From: CAVQJU01 sp963712905 | GTDB taxonomy: Bacteria > Acidobacteriota > Vicinamibacteria > Vicinamibacterales > CAVVIG01 | Direction: 5' to 3' | Length of the DNA: 64,000 nucleotides | Assembly (NCBI GenBank): GCA_963712905.1 | Contig: CAVQJU010000008.1 | Coordinates: 434,001-498,000, forward strand | Part shown: in pieces, positions 44,722-55,465 of the stretch | Position numbering within the stretch: position 1 is the first letter of the stretch | Layout of the letters: the number at the start of each line of letters is the position of its first letter | Position numbers and translations under genes: made by a program | The notes under the pieces: model-generated | Database searches by the model: none | What the model was told of the DNA's origin: nothing | The model's input: only the letters and a program-made list of their open reading frames with translations

Positions 44722-45876
44722 ATGCAGCCTTTACGTGCCGACCGCGGTGGCACCCAATTTGGTTCTCGGGACGGCGAGCATTCCAGGAACCGTTCCATGA
44801 GCACGCCACCTGCTTCCGCGTCTCCCTCGACGCCGGACCTGCGCGATCGGCGTCACGGACTCGACATGGCTGCACCACTGATCGGATCGACAGGCGCAAT
44901 GCGGCGGCTGCGGGCCACGATCGAACGCGTGGCCTGCACGGACTTCACGATTCTCCTCGAGGGAGAGAGCGGTGTCGGGAAAGAGCTTGTCGCGCGCCAG
45001 ATCCACGAGTTGAGCCGGCGGCGGGGCGGTCCGTTCATCGCGATCAACTGCGCCGCGCTCGTCGAAACTCTGGTCGAGGCGGAACTATTCGGCATCGAGG
45101 AGCGCACGGCCACCGGCGTCCGCGGACGCCGGGGAAAGTTCGAAGCGGCCGACGGTGGCACCCTGTTCCTCGACGAAGTCTCGGACCTGTCCCTCGCGGC
45201 ACAGGCCAAGCTGCTCAGGACGATTCAGGACCTCGCCATCGAGCGCGTGGGCGGTCAGGGCGCGAAGCGCGTCGACATCCGGATCATCGCCGCCACCAAT
45301 CGCAGCCTGCGGGGGCTGGTGGAGCGGCAGCTATTCCGCGCCGACCTGTATTACCGGCTGAGCGGCGTCGACGTCTTCGTGCCCGCGCTTCGAGAGCGCA
45401 GGGACGACATCGCCGAGTTGGCCAGCTACTTCCTCGAACGCCATCGCCCGACGCGGACGCTGCAACTGTCGGCCGCCGCCACCGAAGCCCTCGTCCTCTA
45501 CCGCTGGCCGGGGAATGTTCGCGAACTGGAGCGATTTATCGAGCGCGCCGTCGCGTTGTGCCGCTCCGAAGTGATCCAGCTCGACGACCTGCCGCCCTCG
45601 ATTAGCGGCGATCACGCTGCGATCCTGACACCTTCACTCCGCCGGAACGATACGCTCCGGGCCTGGGCGAGCCGCTACGCGCGCGTCGTCGTAGACCGCT
45701 GTCAGGGCAACAAGCGTCAGGCGTGCCGCGTGCTCGGGATCAGCTATCACACGTTGCAGACGTACTTGCAGTACCGGCCGGATGAGTTCGAGGCGGGTCC
45801 GGACGCCGGCACTGAGTTGCCGGGCGTTCAGAGCAGCGAACCGGACCCGGAGGAGGAGACTGCGGCGCTTGGATAG
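44722..45876 (+). CDS. AAA+ regulator of the sigma-54 activator superfamily lacking the GAFTGA loop
   Basis: 384 residues from ATG 44722 (Shine-Dalgarno GAGGA); ATG 44797 is an alternative. Walker A GESGVGKELV (about 81), Walker B GTLFLDEVSDLS (about 146) and a C-terminal Fis-type HTH (CQGNKRQACRVLGISYHTLQ) are intact. The loop that should read GAFTGA is replaced by FGIEERTATGVRGRRGKF (about 123-140), so it should not contact sigma-54 in the normal way. It has no receiver domain. It may be an ATP-dependent regulator of the neighbouring PilZ/pseudopilin genes with a different partner. Confidence 0.8.
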   Translation: MQPLRADRGGTQFGSRDGEHSRNRSMSTPPASASPSTPDLRDRRHGLDMAAPLIGSTGAMRRLRATIERVACTDFTILLEGESGVGKELVARQIHELSRRRGGPFIAINCAALVETLVEAELFGIEERTATGVRGRRGKFEAADGGTLFLDEVSDLSLAAQAKLLRTIQDLAIERVGGQGAKRVDIRIIAATNRSLRGLVERQLFRADLYYRLSGVDVFVPALRERRDDIAELASYFLERHRPTRTLQLSAAATEALVLYRWPGNVRELERFIERAVALCRSEVIQLDDLPPSISGDHAAILTPSLRRNDTLRAWASRYARVVVDRCQGNKRQACRVLGISYHTLQTYLQYRPDEFEAGPDAGTELPGVQSSEPDPEEETAALG

Positions 45877-46004
45877 CGCCGCCAGGCGCCGCGTGTCTGC
45901 GGCGAACCCGGCCTGACGAGACGGGGCAGGATTCCCTGCGGAGGTCGCACGTTGGCTGGACACCGCGGTCGTCGCGACGCGACGGCCGTTTGCAAGGAGT
46001 GTCC

Positions 46005-47210
46005 ATGGAATACGGATCATCGCAGCGCAGGTTCGGACGCTGGTGGATTCTCGCTGGCACGCTCGTCTTGATCGTGGGCCTCTTGTACGCGTGGCGCCTG
46101 CAGGCTCAGGTGCCTGCGACGCAGGCGGCTCCGGCGGCGCGCGGGGTGGGGCGGTTGCCGTCTCTCCCGGTACTGACGCAGCCCACGGACAACGAGGTCA
46201 AGGACATGGGTGGCACGTTCTACTTCCTCGAGGCGAAGGCGAAGAAGGTGACGGCACGGTTTGCTGACGGCACGGCCGTCGCGGATCGCGGCCTGGACGG
46301 GAATATCAGGACGAGGTCCACCGATCTCTCGGGCAATGAAGCGGGGAAGCTGAGCATCGATCAGGTCAGCGCGCGAGATGCGGAGATGCTATACGAATCG
46401 AACGGCACGCAGCTGTTCTACGCGCCGGTGAGGCCTGACGTGCGTCCGACGCTCGACTGGGCGGCGCTGCAGGCGCACGCGCTGCGACGGGACGGGCATC
46501 CGTCAACGGTCCAGTGGCAGGGGCGGTTCGCCCGCGCTCGCGGCGCCCGGCCGGGCAGCCTCGACGATGCGGCGGCGGAAGTCGTGACGGAGTTCGATCA
46601 CGATGTAACGGCGAAAACGGTGCGGGTCGCGCCGAAGCCGGGCGAAAACAAGCGCCCGCACACGCTGACGCGGATTTATGACGCCGGCGTCGAAGTCGGA
46701 GAAATCGCATGGGTGCCGTCGCAGAAGCTGCTCATGTGGAGCTTCAAGGGCCTCACGAAAGGGTCAGTCAACGAGGAGTCGCTGAAGAAGACGCCCTCGG
46801 GTGGCTGGACGTTCCAGCCATCGATGGCGTGGGCGAACGTTCAGGCGCTCGCGTTCTACACGTTCCACACGCGGCTGGCGAAGGCTGGTACCGTGTCGGT
46901 GGCCCGGAACGAGCCTGAGCCGAGAGGCCTTGGCCGGAAAGTGCTGGACGCGCTCGTCCGTCCTGTCCAGGCCAACGCGCCAGGGTGCGACGGCCTCCAC
47001 TGGCTCGACGGCTCGATGTTCCGTCCGTGCTGCGACGCCCACGACATCTGCTACGCCAAGGCCGGTTGCAACCAGTATTCGTGGTACTGGCCGCCGTCGA
47101 TGTCGTGGGTCTGCACCGGCTGCAACGCCCTGGCCGCCTACTGTTTCTACTCGACGATCGGCATCACAACCGGCACCTGCATCTACATGCCGGCCGCTTG
47201 CTCGTGGTGA
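46005..47210 (+). CDS. Secreted or membrane-anchored protein with a phospholipase A2-like active site
   Basis: 401 residues from ATG 46005 after AAGGAG. An N-terminal TM helix (WWILAGTLVLIVGLLYAWRL) leads to a 280-residue beta-rich region without recognised domains. Near the end, PGCDGLHWLDGSMFRPCCDAHD (first 20: PGCDGLHWLDGSMFRPCCDA) followed by HDICYAKAGC contains the PLA2 pattern C-C-x-x-H-D-x-C, with H346 and D347 matching the catalytic pair, and a Gly/Asp-containing segment before it as in the calcium loop. Several further Cys (CTGC, CFY, CIYM) suggest disulfides. Activity is inferred from the motif alone. Confidence 0.65.
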   Translation: MEYGSSQRRFGRWWILAGTLVLIVGLLYAWRLQAQVPATQAAPAARGVGRLPSLPVLTQPTDNEVKDMGGTFYFLEAKAKKVTARFADGTAVADRGLDGNIRTRSTDLSGNEAGKLSIDQVSARDAEMLYESNGTQLFYAPVRPDVRPTLDWAALQAHALRRDGHPSTVQWQGRFARARGARPGSLDDAAAEVVTEFDHDVTAKTVRVAPKPGENKRPHTLTRIYDAGVEVGEIAWVPSQKLLMWSFKGLTKGSVNEESLKKTPSGGWTFQPSMAWANVQALAFYTFHTRLAKAGTVSVARNEPEPRGLGRKVLDALVRPVQANAPGCDGLHWLDGSMFRPCCDAHDICYAKAGCNQYSWYWPPSMSWVCTGCNALAAYCFYSTIGITTGTCIYMPAACSW

Positions 47211-47217
47211 CAAACAG

Positions 47218-47589
47218 ATGAAGACCGTTCCAGGACTTGCTCTCCTCGGCGCCATCGCCGCCGCCGCCGTTCAGCCGTTGACGCCCACAGGCTGGTGGCT
47301 CAATTCTGGCCGGGGAGTCGCTATCACGGCTCTCGCGCTGGCTGTGCTGGCGGCGCTGGTCGCCACCCGTGCGCTGAAGTGGCCTTTCCGGGCAGGTGAA
47401 GCTGCGGCGCTGGCGGCGCTCTGGGCCGGCGCGAACATCGGAATGGCTGTGATGCTGTTCCGAACGGGTCCTGGAACAATATTCCCGATCGTGCTCGTCG
47501 TGGGAGCCGGCATCTCGGCGATCGCCGTCGGCGCCGGCTCCCTCGCGGGCGCACTGCTCGCGAACGTCTCTCGGCGCGGCGCCGGTTGA
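47218..47589 (+). CDS. Small four-helix membrane protein (uncharacterised)
   Basis: 123 residues from ATG 47218, 7 bases after the previous stop. About four hydrophobic segments (LALLGAIAAAAVQPL, GVAITALALAVLAALVATRA, AALAALWAGANIGMAVMLFR, FPIVLVVGAGISAIAVGAGS) with very few charges. No family was recognised. Its position directly after the PLA2-like gene suggests co-transcription; it could assist that protein's membrane role, but nothing in the sequence shows it. Confidence 0.5.
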   Translation: MKTVPGLALLGAIAAAAVQPLTPTGWWLNSGRGVAITALALAVLAALVATRALKWPFRAGEAAALAALWAGANIGMAVMLFRTGPGTIFPIVLVVGAGISAIAVGAGSLAGALLANVSRRGAG

Positions 47590-47625
47590 CCCGACGAAAC
47601 GCGCATAGTACCGTTGCGGAAGGCC

Positions 47626-47653
47626 CGACCACCGGCCACCGACCACTGGCCAC
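47626..47653. repeat. 14-base tandem duplication before gcvT
   Basis: CGACCACCGGCCAC is followed by CGACCACTGGCCAC, ending 4 bases before the gcvT ATG. No Shine-Dalgarno is visible there and no glycine riboswitch is recognisable in the 68-base gap. Confidence 0.6.
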
Positions 47654-47657
47654 CGAG

Positions 47658-48783
47658 ATGTCCTCCCCTCCGCTCAAGAAGACGTCGCTCAACGCGCGCC
47701 ATCGCGCGTCCGGCGCGAAAATGGTGCCGTACGGTGGATGGGACATGCCGCTCGAGGTACAGCGGCATCGCGGCCGAGCACATGGCCGTCCGCACGGGCG
47801 CCGGCCTGTTCGACGTCAGCCACATGGGCGAGATCGAAATCGCCGGCAAGGATGCCCTGGCCGCCCTGCAGCAGATCTCGTGCAACGACGCGTCGAAGCT
47901 CCAGCCCGGCCAGGCGCAGTACTCCGGCCTCCTCACCCCGAGCGGCACGTTCGTTGACGATCTGGTGGTGTACAGGCTGAAAGCCGATCACTTCCTGCTC
48001 GTGGTGAACGCCGCGAACCTCTTCAAGGACTACGCGTGGATCGCCGAGCACATCGCCAGTGCCGGCGACGCGGTCGCCGTCGACGCCAGTTCGCGCTACG
48101 CGCTGCTCGCGGTGCAGGGTCCGGCGGCAGCCGGCGCCATCCAGCCCCTGACGGGCGTGGACCTGTCATCCGTCGCGCACTTCTCGTTCGCCCACGGCGA
48201 GGTCGCCAACGTGCGCGCCACCATCTCGCGAACCGGCTACACCGGCGAGGACGGGTTCGAGATTTTCGTCCCGCCGCAGTCGGCCGACCGCGTCTGGCAG
48301 GCCGTCCTGGCCTCGGGTGAGGCCGACGGGCTCGTCCCATGCGGTCTCGGCGCCCGCGACACGCTCCGCCTGGAAGCGGCGATGCGACTCTACGGCAACG
48401 ATATCGACGAAGAAACCACGGCCCTCGAGGCCGGCCTGGGCTGGATCGTCGGATGGCAGAAGCCCGACTTCGTCGGCGCGGCTGCGCTGCGCGCGCAGAA
48501 GGCCGCCGGCCCGTCGCGGAAACTCGTCGGGTTCGAGCTGAGCGATCCAGGAATCGCCCGCCGCGGGCATGAGGTGCTGGCCGGCGGCAAAAGGGTTGGC
48601 GTCGTCACCAGCGGCACGCAGACGCCGTACCTGAAGAAGGCGATCGGCATGGCCTATGTGCCAGCCGACAAAGCGACGCCAGGCGCCGGAATCGAAATCG
48701 ACATTCGCGGCCGCACTGCACGCGCGAGCGTGGTACCGCTGCCGTTTTATAAACGCACGACGGAACCGGAGGGCCATCGGTGA
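47658..48783 (+). CDS. gcvT: Glycine cleavage system T protein (aminomethyltransferase), one frame change
   Basis: ATG 47658 opens SSPPLKKTSLNARHRASGAK followed by MVPYGGWDMPLE. At 47756-47759 CGAGGTACAGC needs one G removed to continue YSGIAAEHMAVRTGAGLFDV and SHMGEIEIAG. About 374 residues. Folate-binding signatures (YTGEDGFEIFVP, ARDTLRLEAAMRLYGNDIDE) are complete. GcvT takes the aminomethyl group from lipoyl-GcvH to tetrahydrofolate, releasing ammonia. A base-insertion error is likely because the rest of the operon is intact and the enzyme sequence is normal. Confidence 0.9.
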
Positions 48784-49153
48784 TGGAGTATCCGTCTGGG
48801 TACAAATACACGAAAGAACACGAATGGATCGACGTCACCGGCGACCGCGGCCGCATCGGCATCACCGACTACGCCCAGCAGCAGCTTGGCGACGTCGTCT
48901 ACATCGAGCTGCCGGAGGTGGGCACGGCGCTGAAGGAAGGGCAGTCGTTCGGCACGATTGAGTCCGTGAAGGCGGTGTCCGAGCTTTACTCACCAGTGTC
49001 GGGCGAGGTCGTCGAGGTCAACGCCGCGCTGAAGAGCAAGCCCGAGGCTGTCAACGCCGATCCTCACGGCAGCTGGCTGATCGCCGTCAGGCTGTCCGAA
49101 CCGAAGGAAGTCGCCGGCCTGCTCGACGCCGCCCAGTACGGCAGCCTCGTGAA

Positions 49154-49157
<4 letters not shown>
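48783..49157 (+). CDS. gcvH: Glycine cleavage system H protein
   Basis: 124 residues. EYPSGYKYTKEHEWIDV and GITDYAQQQLGDVVYIELPE are the standard opening. The lipoylated lysine is in IESVKAVSELYSPVSGEVVE. It carries the aminomethyl intermediate between GcvP, GcvT and the L protein. The ATG overlaps the gcvT stop by one base (TGATG); a GTG three bases earlier is also possible. The stop overlaps gcvP by four bases. Confidence 0.95.
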
Positions 49158-52012
<2,855 letters not shown>

Positions 52013-52042
52013 GCTGCCGCGATTACGAACAGACGGGCTGCC

Positions 52043-52100
52043 GAGGCACAGAGCGCACAGAGAGTGCATTCCGTACAAGTCTCCGTGATCTCTGTGCCTC
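52043..52100. terminator. Inverted repeat between convergent gcvP and aminotransferase genes
   Basis: GAGGCACAGAG (52043-52053) pairs with CTCTGTGCCTC (52090-52100), a perfect 11-base inverted repeat in the 109-base gap. The long loop and lack of a T-run make it a weak classic terminator. It may instead be a dispersed repeat that stops transcription from both sides. Confidence 0.4.
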
Positions 52101-52121
52101 TGTGGCTACGTGACCTGTGAG

Positions 52122-53012
52122 TCAGCGAGGGTTCGAGCTGAGGGCCTTGGTCATGTAGGCGTTGCGCAACGCCTGCGTTATCGGGCCCGGCATCCCGCTG
52201 CCGATCACATGCGCGTCGACTTTCGTGGCCGGCACGACACCGCGCGTCGTACTCGTGAAGAAGACCTCGTCCGCATTCAGCATGTCGTCGTCCCGGAGAA
52301 CGGCTTCCCGGACAGGAATGCCGGCTTCGGCGCCAATCTCGAACAGGAACGCACGGGTGATGCCCGGCAGCAGGCCCGCGTCGAGCGGCGGCGTCAACGC
52401 GGCGCCGTCCTTGACGACGAACAGGTTCGACTGCGTGCACTCCGCCAGTTCGCCGCGGTAGTTCCGCATGACGCCCTCGAACGCGCCGCGCCGGACCGCT
52501 TCCTGCATCGCCAGCGCGTTGTTGATCAGGTTGTTGGACTTGATCAGCGGGTTGACCGATCCAGGATGGTTCCTGACGATCGGGACGAGCGCGATGGTCA
52601 CACCCCGCTCGTACACCTCTGGCAGTGGGTCGACCTGCGGTTTCACGATGACGATCACCGTCGGGACCGGGCACGCCGCGGGATCGTAGGAGAGCTCACC
52701 CACACCGCGGGTGAGGAGCACCCGGATGTAGGCCTCGGTCTCGGGGCCCTTTCCCAGCCCAGCCACCCGCATCGTCTCCTGGCAGCGTCCGAACAGTTCC
52801 CCGTCCGACAGCGGCACCGGCAGCGCGAGCATCCCCGATGAATTGCGAAGCCGCTGCATGTGGCGTTCGAACAGGAAGGGCTTCCCGTTGAACGTCCGCA
52901 TCGTTTCGTAGACGCCTTCGCCGTAGAGAAAGCCGTGATCGAAGACCGAGACGACGGCGTGTTCCTGGTCGGACACGCGTCCGTTGACATTCACCGTGGC
53001 TGCCATTGCCAC
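52122..53012 (-). CDS. PLP-dependent class IV aminotransferase (BCAT/ADC lyase fold)
   Basis: 296 residues. VSVFDHGFLYGEGVYETMRT is the class IV opening, and the PLP lysine is in NPLIKSNNLINNALAMQEAV. GELAECTQSNLFVVKDGAAL and FFTSTTRGVVPATKVD complete the cofactor site. Family members transaminate branched-chain or D-amino acids or make 4-aminobenzoate. Substrate cannot be assigned from motifs alone. The gene is convergent to gcvP and follows the small coiled-coil gene on the same strand. Confidence 0.85.
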   Translation of the reverse strand: MAMAATVNVNGRVSDQEHAVVSVFDHGFLYGEGVYETMRTFNGKPFLFERHMQRLRNSSGMLALPVPLSDGELFGRCQETMRVAGLGKGPETEAYIRVLLTRGVGELSYDPAACPVPTVIVIVKPQVDPLPEVYERGVTIALVPIVRNHPGSVNPLIKSNNLINNALAMQEAVRRGAFEGVMRNYRGELAECTQSNLFVVKDGAALTPPLDAGLLPGITRAFLFEIGAEAGIPVREAVLRDDDMLNADEVFFTSTTRGVVPATKVDAHVIGSGMPGPITQALRNAYMTKALSSNPR

Positions 53013-53029
53013 GAGAGTACCACAGAGAG

Positions 53030-53341
53030 TCAGCGTTTCTTGCGAGGGCGCCGTCGTGATGCCGCCGGTCGAGACCGGCCGTTCCAGCGCTCCTCCAGGA
53101 CGGCGAATCTCGAGATGACATCCTCGTGCAGCACCCGCATGAGATGCCGTGTCTCTTCGTTGGTCTCGACGATCAGCTGCCGCATCTCGTCCTTGGTCAC
53201 GGTGATCAGCTGACGCATCTCGACGCGCAGTGCAGAAAACTCCACCCGGACCTCGTCGCGGAATTGCAGGAATTGAAACTCGTGATCGGCCATCTTCCGT
53301 TCCAGATACTCTAAGCGTTCTGCTTGCGTCGGTTGCGGCAT
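53030..53341 (-). CDS. Small coiled-coil protein (uncharacterised)
   Basis: 103 residues from the ATG at 53339-53341, with a strong Shine-Dalgarno (AAGGAGG, minus strand). A continuous heptad pattern (RVEFSALRVEMRQLITVTKD, then EMRQLIVETNEETRHLMRVL) fills the middle, and the C-terminus is very basic (RSRPAASRRRPRKKR). No known family. The arrangement suggests an oligomeric protein that could bind nucleic acid with its tail, but this is a guess. A longer antisense frame overlaps nnr and is not coding. Confidence 0.6.
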   Translation of the reverse strand: MPQPTQAERLEYLERKMADHEFQFLQFRDEVRVEFSALRVEMRQLITVTKDEMRQLIVETNEETRHLMRVLHEDVISRFAVLEERWNGRSRPAASRRRPRKKR

Positions 53342-53431
53342 GGCAGCCTCCTTGTGATGGAGATCAGCGTGCCAAGCGTGTGCCGGGACGACGACGGTAG
53401 CATCGTCGGGCGAACGCTGCAACAAATGGGC

Positions 53432-53437
53432 TAGTAT
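53432..53437 (+). promoter_or_regulatory. TAGTAT -10-like box, nnr
   Basis: TAGTAT ends 13 bases before ATG 53451 but would overlap the leader of the alternative GTG at 53439. It therefore favours ATG 53451 as the nnr start. Confidence 0.4.
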
Positions 53438-53450
53438 CGTGGCAACCGAG

Positions 53451-55034
53451 ATGCGCGTCCTGAACGCCGCCCAGATGCGGGAAGCCGATCGCCGGACGAT
53501 CGAAGACATCGGCATTCCGTCTCTCGTCCTCATGGAAAACGCCGGCCGGCAGGTGGTGGCGGCCATGGAAGCGATCCATACGGACCTGTCCGAGCGGCAG
53601 GTGGCCGTGCTGTGCGGGCGCGGCAACAACGGCGGCGACGGCTTCGTCGTCGCGCGCACACTCGTCCAGCGCGGCGTAGACGTCTCCGTGTTCCTGATCG
53701 GCCGGGTATCCGACGTTCGAGGCGATGCGCGAACGAACCTCGAAGTCCTGGGACATCTGGGCATCACCGTCATCGAAATCGGGGACAGCCAGGCGTGGGA
53801 GCTGCATTTGTCGGAAGTCCGCGACTGCACGCTCATCGTGGACGCCATCTTCGGCACCGGACTCAACGCCCCCGTCAGCGGCCTCATCGAAAGCGTGATA
53901 ACCGACGTCAACGCGTCTGGCATTCCCGTGGTGTCGATCGACCTGCCCTCGGGGCTATCGGCCGACTCCTGCGACCCGATCGGCGAGTCGATCGAGGCGG
54001 GGACAACGGTGACGCTTGGCGCGCCGAAGCTGCCGCTCGTGCTGCCGCCCGCCGAAACGCGTGCAGGCGACATCGTGATTGCCGACATCGGCATCCCCAG
54101 CGAAGTCATCGACTCGCTGGACGGACCGCAGATCGATTTGTTGACGCGGTCGTCCGCGCGCGAACACCTCACGCCCAGGACACCCGACAGCCACAAGGGC
54201 GACTACGGCCATGTCCTCATCGTCGCGGGATCCCGTGGCAAGAGCGGTGCGGCCCATTTGTCCGGCGTCGGCGCTCTCCGCTCCGGCGCGGGCCTCGTGA
54301 CCGTCGCCACCGCGGCGTCCTGCCAGGACGTTGTCGCCTCGATGGCCCCCGAGTACATGACGGTCGGGCTCCGCGAGAACGCCGAAGGGCTGGAACCGGA
54401 CGGGGTGGATCCGCTGCTGGACCTCGCGCGCGACGTCGTCGCGATTGGCCCCGGTCTTGGCCAGGCCCCCGGCACGCGCGCGTTCATCAGGGCCCTCGTC
54501 GATCGGGCGACGATGCCGCTCGTCGTCGATGCGGACGGGCTGAACGCGTTCAGCGGCGAGCCCGATCGGCTCATGGGACGCGAAGGCCGCGACATCATCA
54601 TCACGCCGCACCCTGGAGAAATGGCCCGCCTGGTCGGCATGTCCACCGACGAGGTGCAGGCGAGCCGTCTCGAAATCGCCCGGAACTTCGCGACCTCACA
54701 TCACCTCTACGTCGTGTTGAAGGGGCACCGCACGCTCATCGCCACGCCGGACGGCAAGGTCTTCATCAACCCCACCGGCAACCCGGGGATGTCCACCGGT
54801 GGCACCGGCGACGTGCTGACCGGGATGATTGCGGCGTGGCTCGCGCACTTGCTGGACGCGGAGGCAGCCTGCAAGCTGGCCGTCTACCTCCACGGCATGG
54901 CGGGCGACCTCGCGGAGGCCGACGAAGGGGAAGTGTCCATGACGGCGGGCGACCTGGCCGGTCGAATCGGCGACGCGATCCTCGAGCTGACCGCCCGGCG
55001 CCGGATCGTCAGCCAGAACAACAACGGTTCGTGA
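53451..55034 (+). CDS. nnr: Bifunctional NAD(P)H-hydrate epimerase/ADP-dependent NAD(P)H-hydrate dehydratase
   Basis: 527 residues from ATG 53451 (RVLNAAQMREADRRTIEDIG). The YjeF_N epimerase domain has LCGRGNNGGDGFVVARTLV and IVDAIFGTGLNAPVSG. The C-terminal dehydratase/kinase-like domain has KGDYGHVLIVAGSRGKSGAA, ITPHPGEMARLVG, HRTLIATPDGKVFINPTGNP and GMSTGGTGDVLTGMIAAWLA with the ADP-binding region. Together they repair hydrated NADH/NADPH. An in-frame GTG at 53439 is less likely. The stop overlaps tsaE (GTGA). Confidence 0.93.
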   Translation: MRVLNAAQMREADRRTIEDIGIPSLVLMENAGRQVVAAMEAIHTDLSERQVAVLCGRGNNGGDGFVVARTLVQRGVDVSVFLIGRVSDVRGDARTNLEVLGHLGITVIEIGDSQAWELHLSEVRDCTLIVDAIFGTGLNAPVSGLIESVITDVNASGIPVVSIDLPSGLSADSCDPIGESIEAGTTVTLGAPKLPLVLPPAETRAGDIVIADIGIPSEVIDSLDGPQIDLLTRSSAREHLTPRTPDSHKGDYGHVLIVAGSRGKSGAAHLSGVGALRSGAGLVTVATAASCQDVVASMAPEYMTVGLRENAEGLEPDGVDPLLDLARDVVAIGPGLGQAPGTRAFIRALVDRATMPLVVDADGLNAFSGEPDRLMGREGRDIIITPHPGEMARLVGMSTDEVQASRLEIARNFATSHHLYVVLKGHRTLIATPDGKVFINPTGNPGMSTGGTGDVLTGMIAAWLAHLLDAEAACKLAVYLHGMAGDLAEADEGEVSMTAGDLAGRIGDAILELTARRRIVSQNNNGS

Positions 55035-55465
55035 ACGTCACGACACGCTCGGAATCAGAAACGGCGGCCGTCGGCCGCGATCTGGCGGCGTCGCTTACTA
55101 CCGGGTCGGTCGTACTGTTGCACGGCGACCTTGGAGCGGGGAAGACGGCGCTCGTCCGCGGGCTGGCCGAAGGGCTTGGCGTGCCGCCCGAAGAGGTGAG
55201 CAGCCCGACGTTCACGCTCATGCAGGAGTACCGCGGTGGACGCGTGCTGCTCGTCCACGTGGACCTGTACCGTCTGGACGACCCTCGAGAGATCGACGAT
55301 CTGGGGCTGGAGGAAGTGGGGCAGGCCTGCGTGATGGCGATCGAGTGGGCTGAAAAGCTGCCGCGACCGGTTCCCGGCGCGATCGACGTGCGAATCGATC
55401 ACGCCGGCGGCGACACGCGCACCATCTCCGTCACTCGGAGCGGTAGTTCGGCGCTTCCTTCGTAA
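55031..55465 (+). CDS. tsaE: tRNA N6-threonylcarbamoyladenosine biosynthesis ATPase TsaE
   Basis: 144 residues from GTG 55031. VVLLHGDLGAGKTALVRGLA is the Walker A motif, SSPTFTLMQEY and VHVDLYRLDD follow, and IEWAEKLPRPVPGA carries the conserved Trp/Glu. TsaE works with TsaB and TsaD to make t6A37 in ANN-decoding tRNAs. It is coupled to nnr, a frequent pairing. Its last 35 bases overlap the 3' end of convergent guaB. Confidence 0.92.
   Translation: MNVTTRSESETAAVGRDLAASLTTGSVVLLHGDLGAGKTALVRGLAEGLGVPPEEVSSPTFTLMQEYRGGRVLLVHVDLYRLDDPREIDDLGLEEVGQACVMAIEWAEKLPRPVPGAIDVRIDHAGGDTRTISVTRSGSSALPS

Noticed and set aside
47590..47657. Glycine riboswitch before gcvT
   Set aside because: The gap is only 68 bases and mostly a 14-base duplication. 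None of the paired aptamer elements is visible.
8543..47759. TACC sites as a programmed +1 frameshift signal
   Set aside because: The affected genes include ones that are never known to be frameshifted (ligA, gcvT), intact AGTACT sites occur at 8433-8438 and 47918-47923, and intact AGTACC occurs in the GT4 gene near 5410. A technical cause is simpler.
53030..54196. 388-codon minus-strand frame extending across nnr
   Set aside because: Only the last 103 codons after a strong Shine-Dalgarno (start 53341) look real. The rest is antisense to the conserved nnr sequence.
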